Shown one piece after another: positions 1 through 12,015 of a stretch of DNA of 64,000 nt. The position numbers and the translations under genes are program-made. Origin of the DNA: Macrotrachela quadricornifera (taxonomy: Eukaryota; Rotifera; Eurotatoria; Philodinida; Philodinidae); NCBI GenBank assembly GCA_022393335.1, contig JAJEKB010021931.1, positions 252,641 through 316,640 of the forward strand, given 5' to 3'. The notes under the pieces were generated by a model. It made no database searches and was not told the origin of the DNA. It saw only the letters and a list, made by a program, of their open reading frames with translations. Position 1 is the first letter of the stretch, and each line of letters starts with the position of its first letter.

Positions 1-10
1 TGCTATAAAG

Positions 11-168
11 TAAATTCTAGAATTCTAGATTTTTTGGGAGTACATAAAGTAATGAGAATACATGATTATGTATCAGTACATGTCAGTACATAGTGAAAAG
101 TAAATTCTAGAATTCTAGAGTTTCTGGGAGTACATAAGGTAATGACAGTACATGACTATGTATTAGTA
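11..168. repeat. 90-bp tandem repeat, about 1.7 copies
   Basis: A unit starting TAAATTCTAGAATTCTAGA at 11 begins again at 101, a period of 90 bp. The second copy runs to about 168, matching the first through the 'gggagtacataa' and 'acatga.tatgta' segments with a few substitutions. The start of the array may lie outside the window. No coding potential is seen. Confidence 0.75.
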
Positions 169-950
169 TTTTGTAGTAGCAGTTAGTGGATGCTGGTAAG
201 TGGTTTCTGAAAATCTTTACTTATCAGGGTACGTAGACTATTGGCGGTAGGTTCGAGTTTTCTACGAGTGGAGGGTAGATGCTAGGACATGACACATTGG
301 ATCTGTGAGTTACTCCATTGAACAAGCATGAGGTTTTCGCGATACAATTTGTATCCGTATTCGCGCACCCCTCAGAAATAGTAAAGATTCGTGATAACGA
401 AAATTATAACGAAGAAAAATAGAGAATAGCGAAGAAGTGAAAACCCAAAAAAAAAGAAATAGAGAAAGCAAAAAGTAGCAAAGCTTGGTATGATATAACA
501 CCAAAACGAAGAAGACAAAACGTGAAGACACAAATAGCAAAAAGGGAGTGAAAGAAGAATGAAAAAGAAAGGGAAATAAAGATTAGATGCAACCAAATTC
601 AATAAGTGGTTCTGTCGTAAAACATTTCTTATTTCACTCCTTGACGCATGACTTTCTTTGTTCTCTGCATCTCCATTATTGTATATAAAGCTTATATATG
701 GTGTTACATAAACATTTAATATTCTCGTCATAAATTCAATGGTCGCATCGCCATCTAATTCAATTATCTTCTTAATCAGCAATGAAAGAAAAGATTTGAA
801 GGTGTACAATGATTGTATATTCAGATTAAAATGAAAGCATCATCAAAGACAAATATTATGTGTGTGTAATGAGTCAGTGAAGTGTCACCGTGCACATTGA
901 TAATCATTATACTTGTATTAAAGCCAATGAAAGTTACAACCGTTTATCTA
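169..950. other. no recognisable gene
   Basis: AT-rich DNA. Minus-strand open frames between 310 and 809 are dominated by Phe/Leu/Ser from A/T-rich codons, show no domain, and overlap one another in different frames, so I read them as chance ORFs. Nothing else is recognised here. Confidence 0.5.
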
Positions 951-1927
951 TGCCGGAGTCAATTGAAATACATAAGTCGTCCAGAGAAAAATGTGAAAGA
1001 TCAAGTAAGAGCTAAATTAGCAGCTATTCTACAACTTTATGACGAAGAGTTAGTAAAATCAAACCTATCAGAAGCTGCACCTACATTCACTCTATTGTTG
1101 AATCAAGCGAAAAGGTGATAATATCCGGAATATTAATTGTCTAGCATTTTTTCAGAATTTAGTTAAAATTGTAGTCGACGGCAGATTACACCATCTTTAT
1201 CTACGCTGTCAATGTTTAACATTCTAGAATTGTGCAAAACAACTATTGATGACCATAATTTTTTATTTAAGAATGCAATTGTTCGTCGTAAGCATATGTT
1301 ATTATTTGGTACTGATGATCAATTGAAATGATTATTTAATGCCATATATTTTCTATTAGAGTATTAGACGAAATTTTTGATTTGTGCCCAGTCATTTTAG
1401 TTCGGTGTACAGTATTCATGCTATGTTGTACGAAAGAAATGTCTTTTTTTTTATCAACAAAATTCTTGGTTCTATGTATTATGTATAGGTCGACTCTTAT
1501 GTAGGAAAACCAAATCAGTTTAACAACAATTATTCAAAGAATTTGATTATTATGCAGCGCGTCTTCAAACTCAAGTTCAAACTAAATAGAGAAATTTCAA
1601 CCTTTGAACAAGCTTTGATTCAAGCGGTTATCAATCATGTTAGTGTATTCCATAGTTTCACTCATTGCAAAGTCTTGAATTTTTTAGTTCCCGAATTCGA
1701 AACATTGATGGTGTCATTTCCATTACATTTAATGTATTCATTGACAAATACAAAGTTTTGGATAGACAAGTGAATATTTTGATGATGAAGAAATACGTTC
1801 TACCTATCGACAATTGATGGCTTTGTCATTACTTCCTATAGATCAATTTGGAGTAATTTTTGATAATCTCAAAGACCTTGCATCATCATCTATAGCCTTT
1901 ATCATCATATATTTTGAAAATCTTTAA
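950..1927 (+). pseudogene. decayed MULE-type transposase relic
   Basis: Pieces of a MULE transposase lie in order on the plus strand with frame changes and stops. From about 960 a stretch reading KNVKDQVRAKLAAILQLYDE aligns with the linker after the FLYWCH finger in the better copy at 45.3-46.9 kb (ERVMNEMLPISKIYDE). At about 1272 AIVRRKHMLLFGTDDQL matches that copy's MVRRRERMLLFGSTKQL. At about 1780 DDEEIRSTYRQLMALSLLPI matches its NEEIRSCCRKLMALALLPP. The intervening DDE core is unreadable. The order is the same as in the 46-kb element, so this is an old copy of a related family with many lesions. It is not expected to make protein. Confidence 0.7.
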
Positions 1928-3448
1928 ATGAATCGTCTACAAATTGAACTTTGCAATGCTTCCAATATAGATATTCTTACTGATAATAACCAAGAAGGTA
2001 TTATGTTGTCATATTTTTTCATTAACCACTTTTCCCTTTTAATAACATACTTAGTATTTAAGGGTGACACAACCGTTTTGGTGAACGAATCAACAAGCAT
2101 CATATAAATATATTGTATTTCATAGCTTGTCTGAACAAATAAGAAGTAGTGTATTGTCAAAAATGGCTTCATGAACAAATTAGTGTAACAAAGATAAAAA
2201 GCAATAAAGCGTGTGCACATCAATTATGTATTGGTGCATTGAAAAATCAATTTTATGAGGCTGAAATTAATTTAGATACTACGTAAAAAATGTATCTATA
2301 TTGATTGCTTAAAACATCAAAACTAGAAATTAGTTTTGTTGTAGTTTATACTTTCTATTATATTTCTTTATAGTTATGGATGTTCAATTAGATAATCAAA
2401 TAAATATAGAAACATCAATAAAAAACTATAATATAATATTAGATTAAGGAATATTCATATTTAGCGACTTTATATTGGATGCGGCATAAATATTGCAACA
2501 TTTAGTGTTTTGCAAATATTTCATCACAGATAAATCATATAGACTTGATTTGTTTTCTTAAAAGATATGCGATGGAAACCTCTACAAAAACTGAAAGAAC
2601 AAATTTGTATTCATTTGTTCTGTTAATGTCTCTCGTACCCAAAATGGACAAGTCATATGAAAGTGCTATGTCCCACCGTATTAAACATTTGGAAGACTTT
2701 ATTTTGTTTTTACAAATATTTCGATTTAAGAAAATGATAACACCTTAACTTTTTTCACACGATATGCCGTTGAAAACTATACAAAAAACTATATGAGCAA
2801 ATCTCTATTGACTTGCTCTGATCACTTTTCTAGCTGATTGAAACTAAAGACCTGTATAATGCAGCTACCGAGTGTTCAAAAATATCTGCAATACTTTTTA
2901 TTTCGTATAAATACCGGCTCAAGAAAATGCTAGAATTTCGCGTGTCTTTTATAAAAGATGCCTAGTAAAAATATTTGGAAGACTTCTTCGTTAAACAGAT
3001 ATCTCGACTTGGAAAAATGACACACGAAGATCTCTACATGAGTATAGTTTTCAGGCCAAAATTCGAAAAGAGGATTTTATTGAAAAATTGGGTTCATATA
3101 AGTATATTCTATTAAAATGACAGTACCTTGGTCAAATCACAACCTCAGCCAGAATTGTTTAGAGTTTATTCTAGTCTATAATTTTCCTGTCACTGGACAA
3201 AAGATGAGTCCAAAAGCTTTTAATCACGCGAGAACTTTCCCTCCTATGTCAAATTTACCTATCAAGATATTATCAATAATGCATCAAACTGTATATAATA
3301 TATATCGGAGCTATGCTCGTCGATCTTAATAGTCTCTCATCCGTATGCAGTACAAAATTGTTGTTGAGCCCTATTTACTATACTTGAGTGAATTTGACTA
3401 ATAGCAGCTACATTCGCTGTTTCGCTTTTATTTCAATATAACAGTAAT
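1928..3448. other. gene-free stretch with weak internal repetition
   Basis: No convincing gene. Segments at about 2562 and 2762 share a pattern ('gatatgc.atggaaac.tctacaaaaa.ct' versus 'gatatgc.gttgaaaac.tatacaaaaaact'), suggesting a very diverged tandem duplication of about 200 bp. Open frames of 67-70 codons at 2545 and 3117 show no domain and are probably fortuitous. Confidence 0.35.
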
Positions 3449-3519
3449 AGCCGGAAATAGCCTAGTGGTTTTATGCATTTGATTGTCAGATATTGAAGGT
3501 TCGATTCCTTCCTCCGATT
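3449..3519 (+). repeat. tRNA-derived (SINE-like) sequence
   Basis: Contains a box-A-like TAGCCTAGTGG (3458-3468) and a perfect box B GGTTCGATTCC (3498-3508). The T-arm is a clean 5-bp stem GAAGG/CCTTC closing a seven-base TTCGATT loop (3495-3511). The outer bases AGCCGGA (3449) and TCCGATT (3513) pair imperfectly as an acceptor. The D arm and anticodon arm do not fold well, so this looks like a tRNA pseudogene or the head of a tRNA-derived SINE rather than a working tRNA. Confidence 0.45.
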
Positions 3520-3818
3520 CGGTTTCGTTAGTATCACGATGGATGGTAATGGAAGAATAGACAAAAACAAGCAACAATGTCATTTATGTCATTGCTGTTT
3601 TATCAGAGTTTCGTTTCTGTGTGTTTCTTTTCTGTTCTTCGATTGTTTCGTAAGCGTCCGTAAAAATGGGACATCATGAAATAAATCAAGCATATTAAAA
3701 AATATATAATAGTAATAACTTGTAATTCAATAGTGGATAGTAAAAGAAGTTTCACATCTGTGTTCAAGACGGAGTTTTTAATAGAAGAGCTTTGCAAAAT
3801 AAATGAACTTTGACTCAC

Positions 3819-6800
3819 CTTCAGTGACGTGTAGCGCTTGTAAACTTTCTTTTTTTGTGGACATATTACAATCGGCGATTGTCATTTCAAGTAATTGGGC
3901 GTGTCCTCGAATGGTAACATTTTCCAGAAAAGCGGTTAGAGCTGGAAAATGCGTCGAAGAATCAAAACGGTTTCGATAACTGGCGAGGATGTTCATAAAG
4001 TGAAACGAGTTGCCACCCAAAGAGAAAAGATGAGTTGTCACACTGATTGTCGTCGGATCAGTAATTGATAAAATTTCACACCAAATGCTGTGAACTCGTT
4101 TTTCCCATTCAGTCGCTGGTTCGTCATTGCTTATCAAATTTCTGCTCTTCTCATTTAACAATCTGCATGTTCTCAATAAGAAAAACAAACAAACTATAGA
4201 TCAAGTATCAAAATTGAAAATTCTATAATAAACATTAAAAAACGATGATAAAGAGTAATAAAACCTAAAGTATGAGAATATAGGAGTCGATAAATCGGTG
4301 AACTTGGATTTTGTCATATCAAATTGCATTATATAAGAATCTATTATTAACGTTTAGGCCGACATTCTGTTGCTCGATTCATATTTTTCTGAAAGAATAT
4401 ATCTGACGTTAAAGATCTCGTGACATTGTATCTTTAGGCAACCATCGATTAAGCATAAGGAAAGTGAAATGTGCATATGTCTAGTAAGGTTTAAATAGAG
4501 TACATTGGCTAATACATACATAAATGAAGAGAGAAATGAAATGAGAATCATTACATACTCATTTGGAGTGTGATCAACATTGTCCATTCGTTTAATTTCT
4601 CCAAGTTGTTTTCGAGCTATTTTGCCTGAAGGTGTCAATGGAAATTCAGTGTGTAGTTGCCAAGCAACTGGAACCATAAATGAAGGCAAATGTTGTCGAC
4701 AATATATTTCAATTTGATGTACAAGTTCTTGAGAATCGACAGCAGATGTTACTAATAAGTGACATGATAGATATTCATTATTCAACTCTTGCACTTCTTC
4801 CTTTCGCACAATACAAGCATTAACCAAATTTGATGCTTCTTGAATTATTTTTTCGATGACTTCAGGTTCAACAAGTTGACCATAGATTTTGACACGAAAA
4901 TCTTTACGCCCGATATAGATGATGTCTTGATCTTTGTTGTATCGGCACAAATCACCTGTGCGTACGTAAGAAAGACTTGTCGAAGTATCAGGCAATATCA
5001 CTTTGGTGCGAGCCGTCAATACAGGATCGCCTCGATAGCATTTGAAGACGGCATTATCTATAAAAATACTTTCATATTTTTCAACATTCAAAAATCGTAA
5101 CATAAAAGTTAGCAAGTATTGGTTTGCCGCACTTATTTATCGATATTTAGAAAGTAAAATTTTGAAAACAAGTTTTACATATATTCACTCTATGACAGAT
5201 AGATGTACTTCTTTCGCACTTCGAACAAACTTATTTTAATTAAAAAATGATTAAATTTCATTCAGCACTTGCTTTAAAAAAGAGGTTCTAAGAAAAATGC
5301 TTAAAGAGATTTTTACTTCAATTTTTTAAAGAAAATCGTCTATTGAAAAATATTTAGTATTATTATTCTATTTAATGCAGTTATTTATACTGATTCAATA
5401 CGGCATTTTTATATATTCACTATTTTGTCCGAGCAAGAGACTCGAAAAGCCATCTACATAGCTCTATAGAAGGATATGTTGGAGAAACTTTATTGAATTT
5501 TGATTTTAACTAATGTTGTGATAGTTATTTTTATCAAACTTTGTCTTTCGAAAAACACTATTAAAAAGTAATCTGATTTTAATTCGAAATTCCAGAGGTG
5601 CAGAATCTTCCATAAAACGGTCAAATTTGCGCCCCCGGGGAAATTTGTTCGCAAATCTTCCCCTTTTGAAAAGTAACAATTCAAGAAGCCCATGCAGAAA
5701 TACTCCAAAAATTTCCCTAAAAACGAAAAATTTCCCCAAAAAAGAAAAATTTCCCCCCCCGCGCGGGGGCGCACGAGGAAGATTCTGCACCTCTGCGAAA
5801 TTCAAAGTGAGAATATAAAAGTATCGATCTTATTATGGTGAAAAATATCAATTGTCCTGTCAACTCACTATTGTTAATCTCATTTAGTTTATTTGACTTG
5901 ATTTTTATATTTATCTAAAAGTTAAACAAAAGTATTACTTATTGTATTTGATAGAGCAAGTTTTGAAGTATCCTTTATAGAATTAAAATCTTGCAAAAGT
6001 TCAATATGAATTTTTAACTCAATGTCAACGTGCGTGTATGGCTATACCAAGAGACTTGCCATCATCATATCGACGAGCTAACGTTTTCAAATATGTGTCT
6101 CCGTTTTGAATCAAGTATTTATCATTTTGTAGAACTCAATGAGTACAGTAATCGCGTATAAAGGATTTCTGCCCATGGTGAACTTTTCAGTAACAATGAG
6201 GTTCCATATCTTCTGAAAAATATGCATAAGACTCTTAACTGACGGGTTGAATTTTAATATTGTAAGGATAAAACATAGTGTTGTTCAGACCAATAGAAGG
6301 TTATCAATGATGCTCTTCCATATGGTCCGAATAACATCATGTTTTCTTCTTATAATAGTAAAGTGATTTTTTTAGATGTGTGATAGAAAACACTGTTTTT
6401 TATGAGGTATAGAAAAATTAACTACAGTGTGTTCCATTCTTATCATAGTAGGGTTAATTTTTCTATAACTCATAAAAAACAGTGTTTTTCACGAAACACC
6501 TAAAAAATTCAAGCCTTCAGTTAAGAGTTTTACGCTGATTTTTCATAAAGTATAGAAGCTCGTTGTTCCTGAAAAGTTCACTATGAGCAGGAATTCTTTA
6601 TACGCGATTATTGTAGTTATTGAGCTCTACAAAATGATAAATACTTGAAAACGTTTCATCATTATCTAAGTTTAAGAAACATAAAATTTATGTGTTACCT
6701 GCTACAACACAAAGTTCACCGATAATATCTTGTGTTGTGATTCGCTGTTCCTTATCGACGTCACGTAAAAAACATTGTCGTCCAGGCAAACTTTTTCCAA

Positions 6801-9800
6801 TCGGCAGTATATCCCGATCGTTATTCATTTGCAAAAGATCCCAGTTAATTACATGATGAACAAGACCCATGGTTTCCGCTGTGCCAAGCGCGATCATAAT
6901 ACGCGGTAAAGGCCGTTGGTGTTCTATCAGATGTAGAAGAGGAGCAATACGTTGTTTCGTGACAATCGAACCTAAAGAATCAATATGATGAAATGATTAT
7001 CACTGACAGGTCTGAGTTGGTTCCAATAAATTTAAACTCATTATTGCATCATGGAAATGAATATTTTTCTCCTTTGCATTACATAAATAATTAATATGAA
7101 AAGTTAGGATAGAACTATTGACAAAATAGGGTTTTCTAGATTCTGTAGGACATATGCCGTTTTGATCATTTCTTAAAAGACATGCGACTAGCATTTTTGT
7201 TAATTACAAGAACTTTTTTTCTTATATTTTCGCAACACTTTAGACAGCAGCGAATTTATTGTATACTAGCGAAAGTATCCGGCTTTACCTGAATATTTGT
7301 AAAATACGTGAACACCTACGAACACTAACTCTGAACTTGCTTTAAATAACAAATACACGCCTCAAATAGTTGTTAGAATCTATAGACAGTCAAGAAAAGA
7401 ATTAGGAACACTCATGAACAATCAGATAACTTTCAAAAAGCACCTACAAACACACTCCAACAGTTTGCTTTTTTCAAGATCTTTCATCTAGAACTATTTA
7501 TTAAAATATTCAAGCTGATTAAGTTCTATTTAGCTTGAAATCATGGGATCAAGCTATAATAATCATACAGAGTGGTTTCATCAGAAATCTACCACATTTA
7601 CGATAATCTTCATCAATCAAGCTTGTATTTTAAGCGAATGAAGGTCTTACTACTCTCAGACTCTTAATAAGAAATTTCTATGAATTTTCGATTGACATCA
7701 TGGCTTTCTGATATCACAAAATATCACCTCTTGCTCTCTAATGACCTTTTTTCCATGATTTTTAGTCAATTTGAAAACGACTTTTTGACAGTCTAGAACG
7801 AATGAGCAGTAGTCATTCACTCACCACCGCTTATGAGCGAGTTACTATCACCCATTCGCGCTGAGCTGCCGCGCATTTATTATACATCATAATATTATGA
7901 TTGACTATCGACTTTTATCACGTTGAATACACATATATCTAGTGCTTATATAATCATATAAGAGTCATATGTTCAAAGAATTTGCATTAGTAGATAAGGT
8001 TAAATAAACAAATATCCTGTAATCCCATATAGTGAAAAGAATGTTGCTCTATATTTTCCTAGATTCTACTTTAGCGAGAAATGTTGAGCACAATATGCAT
8101 ACTTTTTTATTATACGTGCCTATGAACCATAAACATACGCACTACTCTATCTCCTATTAGAAACGCTATGAAGATATGTTTTTCATATCGTTATATAGAC
8201 AATGGGTATGTGTTTTTGACGTGGCTAAAATCAGTGATTAGTCATTGTATTCTGATTTCTAATACAATACCCGAAAATAAGGTATTTTAATACTTTCTTA
8301 CTTTTAGTATAATCTCACATTTAACTAATACATATATATATATATGATATGAACTCGATAATATAGTGATGTGCATAATCTAATAGCTTAGTACTATACA
8401 TTTGTATAAAAAGTTTGAGTCATTCCTTAGACTTACAGAAAAAAGTTGATTTCAAATTGATGAAAAATCATGAAAATGATCATTATACATCAAGAGGCAA
8501 TATTTTGTGATCTAAAAAAGCCATGATGTCAACCGAAAATTCATAGAAATTTTTTGTCAAGAGTCTTAGAGTAGTGAGATCTTCATTCGCTTAAAATTTC
8601 AGCTTGATTCATGAAGATCATCGTAAACGTGGTAGATTTCTGATGAAACCACTCTGTATGATTATTATAGCTTGATCCTATGATATCAAGTTAAATAGAA
8701 CTTAATCAGCTTGAATATTTTAATAAATAGTTCTAAATGAAAGATCTTGTCAAGAGCAAACTGTTGGCGTACGTTTGTAGGTGTTTTTTGAAAGTTATCT
8801 GATTGTTCATGAGTGTTCGCAATTCTTTTCTCGACTGTTTATAGATTTTAACATCTATGGGAGGCGTGTATTTGATTTTTAAAGCAACGTATTTTAAGTT
8901 CCTGCTTTGATTGTTCTTGATCTTAGCTGTTATGAAATACTGACAGTGAAAAACTGATCAGAAATGACGGGCTCTTCGTCTTTACACACGCAGATGCAGA
9001 GGAGCTCGATGAAACTCATGAGTTCTGTCGACTTTTTATCCTGATCACGCATTTAATAAGGACACATAATTGTCTCGATTATCCCCGATCGAAACTAAAT
9101 ACAACAAGACATCTAATTGATCTAGAATGTTGCGTTCACAATACTCATTACGTAGAAGAATTACGTGGATATATTGTTATTTGTATTATTGGGACTACAC
9201 TGAATTCCGATTGTTTGCAAAGAAAGACAGACTCTTTAGTAACTTTAAAAGTTGATATCTATGACGAACAAATTCTACATCATCTCATGAACTATTTATT
9301 CGAAATCCTTACTTCACACGATTTCAAGGCAACCAGTTTCCTCAGAATTCGATTTTTATCTCATATAGGTGATTCAGTCGAGCGACAGGTTCTTGAGTAA
9401 GGGCATCAAGGTCAGTAGACTTCTGATTTCTAATGTTCTTTCTTCGATCATTCAATGATATTCGTTTTCCCCCAAAACATAAGTTTGATTAATTGGTTTC
9501 CTGGCAACTGAATTCCTATTGATGATCGGTCAACTAATCAGATTTCGAAGCAAATGAACCTCAACTCAAGCTCAACATCCTCGAGAACTCTTAGGTACAC
9601 GTATTGTGAGGGCTCACAACGTGCTACTCAGCAGTTCTTCGATTCAATCGAATGCTGCAATCCGACTGGTCAGATACAGGAGTGAGCCTTTTGCTAGCGG
9701 AGAACCGATATTTTTATGATAAAAGGTAGTCTTTGACCTCCTATTGAATAAGAGAATGTTCTCTGAAAAGTTTGTTCGTATTTGCTTATATCATGTCCAA

Positions 9801-11785
9801 ATGCATAAAGAACAAACAAACATTTTTCTTCATATATATAGATCTCCGCAAAATTTCAAAACCTATGGGTCCCCCCACCTCACAATCCATTTCTAGATCG
9901 CGCCGTTCCCCTCTTGACCTTTCTGTGGGCCTAGGCGAGTGCCATGGAAAGTGTGATGATGCTAACTGTTACAGAGACTGAACGTATAGCGAACAGATAG
10001 ACATTCTTCTTTATATGTATAGATGTTCGAAACTATAAATTGTTTGCTATGTTCATCACCGCAGTAACTGAGTGACACTGCTTTTAATTGAAATATTCAA
10101 ACGTAAGGTAACTATTTCACAAAAACAAAGAAAACTAATCTCTCAACTCACCTCCAATAACATATACACGAAGCCAATGAAAGCACGATATATTTCCATC
10201 TGACTTGGTGGAAGCATGCTCAGCAAGGAGACGTGCAGTTGACGGGAGTGAAGTGAGAGCACTAATTTGTTTTTTCGTCATTGTTCGCATCAAGTAGTTA
10301 ATATCGAGCTGACCACCCGGATGAAGGAGAACAAGAGTAGATCCGAAACAAAGAGAAAAAGTGATTTCCCATAAATGATTAATCCATTGACAATTAGCCA
10401 ATTGTAAGATATTGTCTGTAGAACGAAATTGATAGGCCTCAGACTTAGTATGCAGAAAATAGGTTAAAGAGCCATGAGTATGTTCGACAATTTTTGGTTT
10501 GCCTGTACTTCCCGATGAGCAAATAAGGAATGATGTACTCATCGTGGTAACATTTACGTTTGATAGACGAGCAAGATCATCGTTAGTCAAAGCTTCTGTC
10601 ACTATCATAGTCATTGATGAAATAATCACTGATATATTCACTGGTTCGATATGGACAGTTGTGCTCGTCAACAAATTTTGAGTCTGTTCACTTGTGAATG
10701 GATGAACAAGAATGAGTGCAGTAGATGCCTTTGATACCTAAGTGAAATATGCTACGTTTACAGCAAATACTTTATACGAAATTTTCAAAAAGCAAGGTTT
10801 GAACCGTCAAAATCCCGAATAGTTGACTCCAAAAACATGTCGACCTCGGTTGGTTCCGAGTAAAGTTTAACTTTTCACTATCTCAAACAAGCTTTTTCAA
10901 TAAATGAAAGTTGATCTAATTAATTATGCACATCACTTTGAATTCTGCCAAGGATCTTTTTCTTAACCAGCGTTCAAATTCTGGTTTATTTTTCAGGCAA
11001 AAATATAAGCATGATTAATATATACGAGATAAAGTTAAGTAGTAATAAATCTATAGAAAATAGACGAAGTAAATTAGAGTTCAAAATTGTACCTGAGCGG
11101 TAACATTGTCATGTTCAAAAGTTTGAGCAGTCGCTGTATCATGAATGAGTGATGAAAGTCGAAGAGTAGGGCTGAAAGAAAAATTCAATTGTAGCACATT
11201 TATTAGATCGATTCGTTCAAAGTGATCCGTTCAAAATCATTATCTCTTTACTATTGAAAAACAAATTGTGTATCAAATCTTATAAAAAATTCAAATAATA
11301 TTCTGCGAGAATGTTTCTGGAAGGTATTCTGAAACTATTTGCTAAACAACAAATAATTTATTATGATGCTGGCTTTTAAGATAGCATTTTTTATTCTATT
11401 GCCGTTAAATATGAAAATTTGAATAGCATCGAAAGAAAATTAAAATTTTGTTTATGCATCGACTGTCATAGAAAAAGCAGCGAAACTCAGTAGATACTCA
11501 CTCATCTGCGTTCAGACCAAAGTAGATGCGACCAACAGTAAATATAGCAAACATTCCCAATGGTAGTTCAATGCTACGTGCCACCATTTGATAGATTATT
11601 TCATGTCGATGGAATAAATCGGTGTCAAGCAAAGCCAGGGCAAGACGTTGTACACAACAGCCTGTCTCAGCGTACGATAAACTTTGTTCATCCAATTCTA
11701 TTGATATTTTCTGAGCACATTGTTCCATATTGTTCATCAATTTAGTGTGAAGACATGTTGACCAATTATCAGTAGAATAGGTCAT
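3819..11785 (-). CDS. NRPS-like single-module adenylation-carrier protein
   Basis: Predicted amino-acid (or other acid)-activating enzyme with an AMP-binding adenylation domain followed by a phosphopantetheine carrier domain; no condensation domain is visible. Six exons join in phase: 11785-11502, 11171-11093, 10737-10152, 6971-6699, 5057-4559 and 4171-3819, giving 691 codons. Visible core motifs are A3 SSGSTGKPK (about residue 195), an A5-like GTAET in exon 4, A7 RTGDL (about 440), A8 GRKDFRVKIYGQ, A10 LTPSGKIARKQL (about 553) and carrier LGGNS with its serine near 629. The Met at 11785 is chosen because an in-frame stop lies two codons upstream. After a GTGAGT donor at 3818 the last exon was not found, so the C-terminus is unresolved or lost. 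Bdelloids are known to carry horizontally acquired NRPS/PKS-type genes. Introns 3 and 4 hold several hairpin elements. Confidence 0.85.
5593..5795. mobile_element. 203-bp hAT-type MITE with 8-bp target duplication
   Basis: The left end CAGAGGTGCAGAATCTTCC (5593) is repeated as an exact inverted copy ending at 5795. Both sides are flanked by the identical 8-bp direct repeat CGAAATTC (5585-5592 and 5796-5803). A CAG-starting TIR with an 8-bp target duplication is the hallmark of the hAT superfamily. The interior is rich in C and A homopolymer-like runs and has no transposase. It sits in intron 4 of the NRPS-like gene. Open frames across it (5490-5818, both strands) are by-products of its composition. 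Confidence 0.88.
6081..6654. mobile_element. foldback (long inverted repeat) element in an intron
   Basis: The stretch from ACGTTTTCAA at 6081 to about 6260 is repeated in inverted orientation from about 6480 to 6654, for example 'tatttatcattttgtaga' against 'tctacaaaatgataaata'. A second hairpin lies inside: about 6368-6425 pairs with 6433-6490 around 'aaacactgttttttatgag'. The whole would fold into one long hairpin. It lies in intron 4 of the NRPS-like gene. No coding capacity and no clear target duplication were seen. Confidence 0.75.
7337..8887. mobile_element. 1.55-kb foldback element with arms of about 450 bp
   Basis: The left arm (7337 to about 7790) and right arm (about 8443 to 8887) are inverted copies with mismatches roughly every ten bases. 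Shared landmarks include 'aaatacacgcct', 'cactcatgaacaatcaga', 'agtggtttcatcagaaat' and 'gacatcatggctttt'. The 650-bp interior is unique AT-rich sequence with no recognisable gene. It sits in intron 3 of the NRPS-like gene. I saw no transposase, so it is a non-autonomous foldback element or an old inverted duplication. Confidence 0.8.
8947..9396 (+). CDS. unidentified exon-like ORF, antisense in NRPS intron
   Basis: An uninterrupted plus-strand frame of about 150 codons reads from a possible acceptor (CTGACAG, ending 8946) to possible donors (CAG|GTTCTT or GA|GTAAGG near 9389-9396). Its composition is protein-like and unlike the surrounding AT-rich DNA, for example RNDGLFVFTHADAEELDE and VDIYDEQILHHLMNYLFEIL. 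A frame from an acceptor near 9540 could add about 48 codons. I do not recognise the family. It could be a fragment of a gene or transposon carried into the NRPS intron, or an exon of an overlapping gene. Confidence 0.35.
9397..10134. other. intron remainder with a GC-richer patch
   Basis: The rest of NRPS intron 3. A patch at about 9865-9970 is distinctly GC-richer than its surroundings and carries a 69-codon open frame (9772-9981) ending in a short Cys-containing tail; no family is recognised. The stretch 9540-9690 may be a second exon of the ORF at 8947. Confidence 0.3.
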
Positions 11786-12015
11786 GTTTCAGATCTATAT
11801 TATGTGTAGAAAATTCATTATTGCTTTAAGTTTTATTGAACTTTAAATTTTTGAAGAAGGATCATTGATTTCTAGAAGATCCACTACAGAAAAATTCTTA
11901 CTTTTGGGAACTATTGATATAGTTTCAGAAAGAATACAAATATTTGTCTATATTTGGCGAATATTCAAAGAAAATATGATCTCTTCACAAAAACTGTATT
12001 ATCCTGTGTATGAAA

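Noticed and set aside
310..809. Overlapping minus-strand ORFs of up to 145 codons
   Set aside because: Composition is Phe/Leu/Ser driven by AT-rich DNA, frames overlap each other, and no domain or splice context supports them.
3603..3818. 71-codon minus ORF as the last NRPS exon
   Set aside because: The obvious acceptor candidates leave an intron of under 30 nt or a wrong phase, and the sequence has no domain.
5490..5818. Gly/Pro/Phe-rich ORFs on both strands around 5.6 kb
   Set aside because: They lie across the 203-bp hAT MITE and derive from its C-run and A-run composition.
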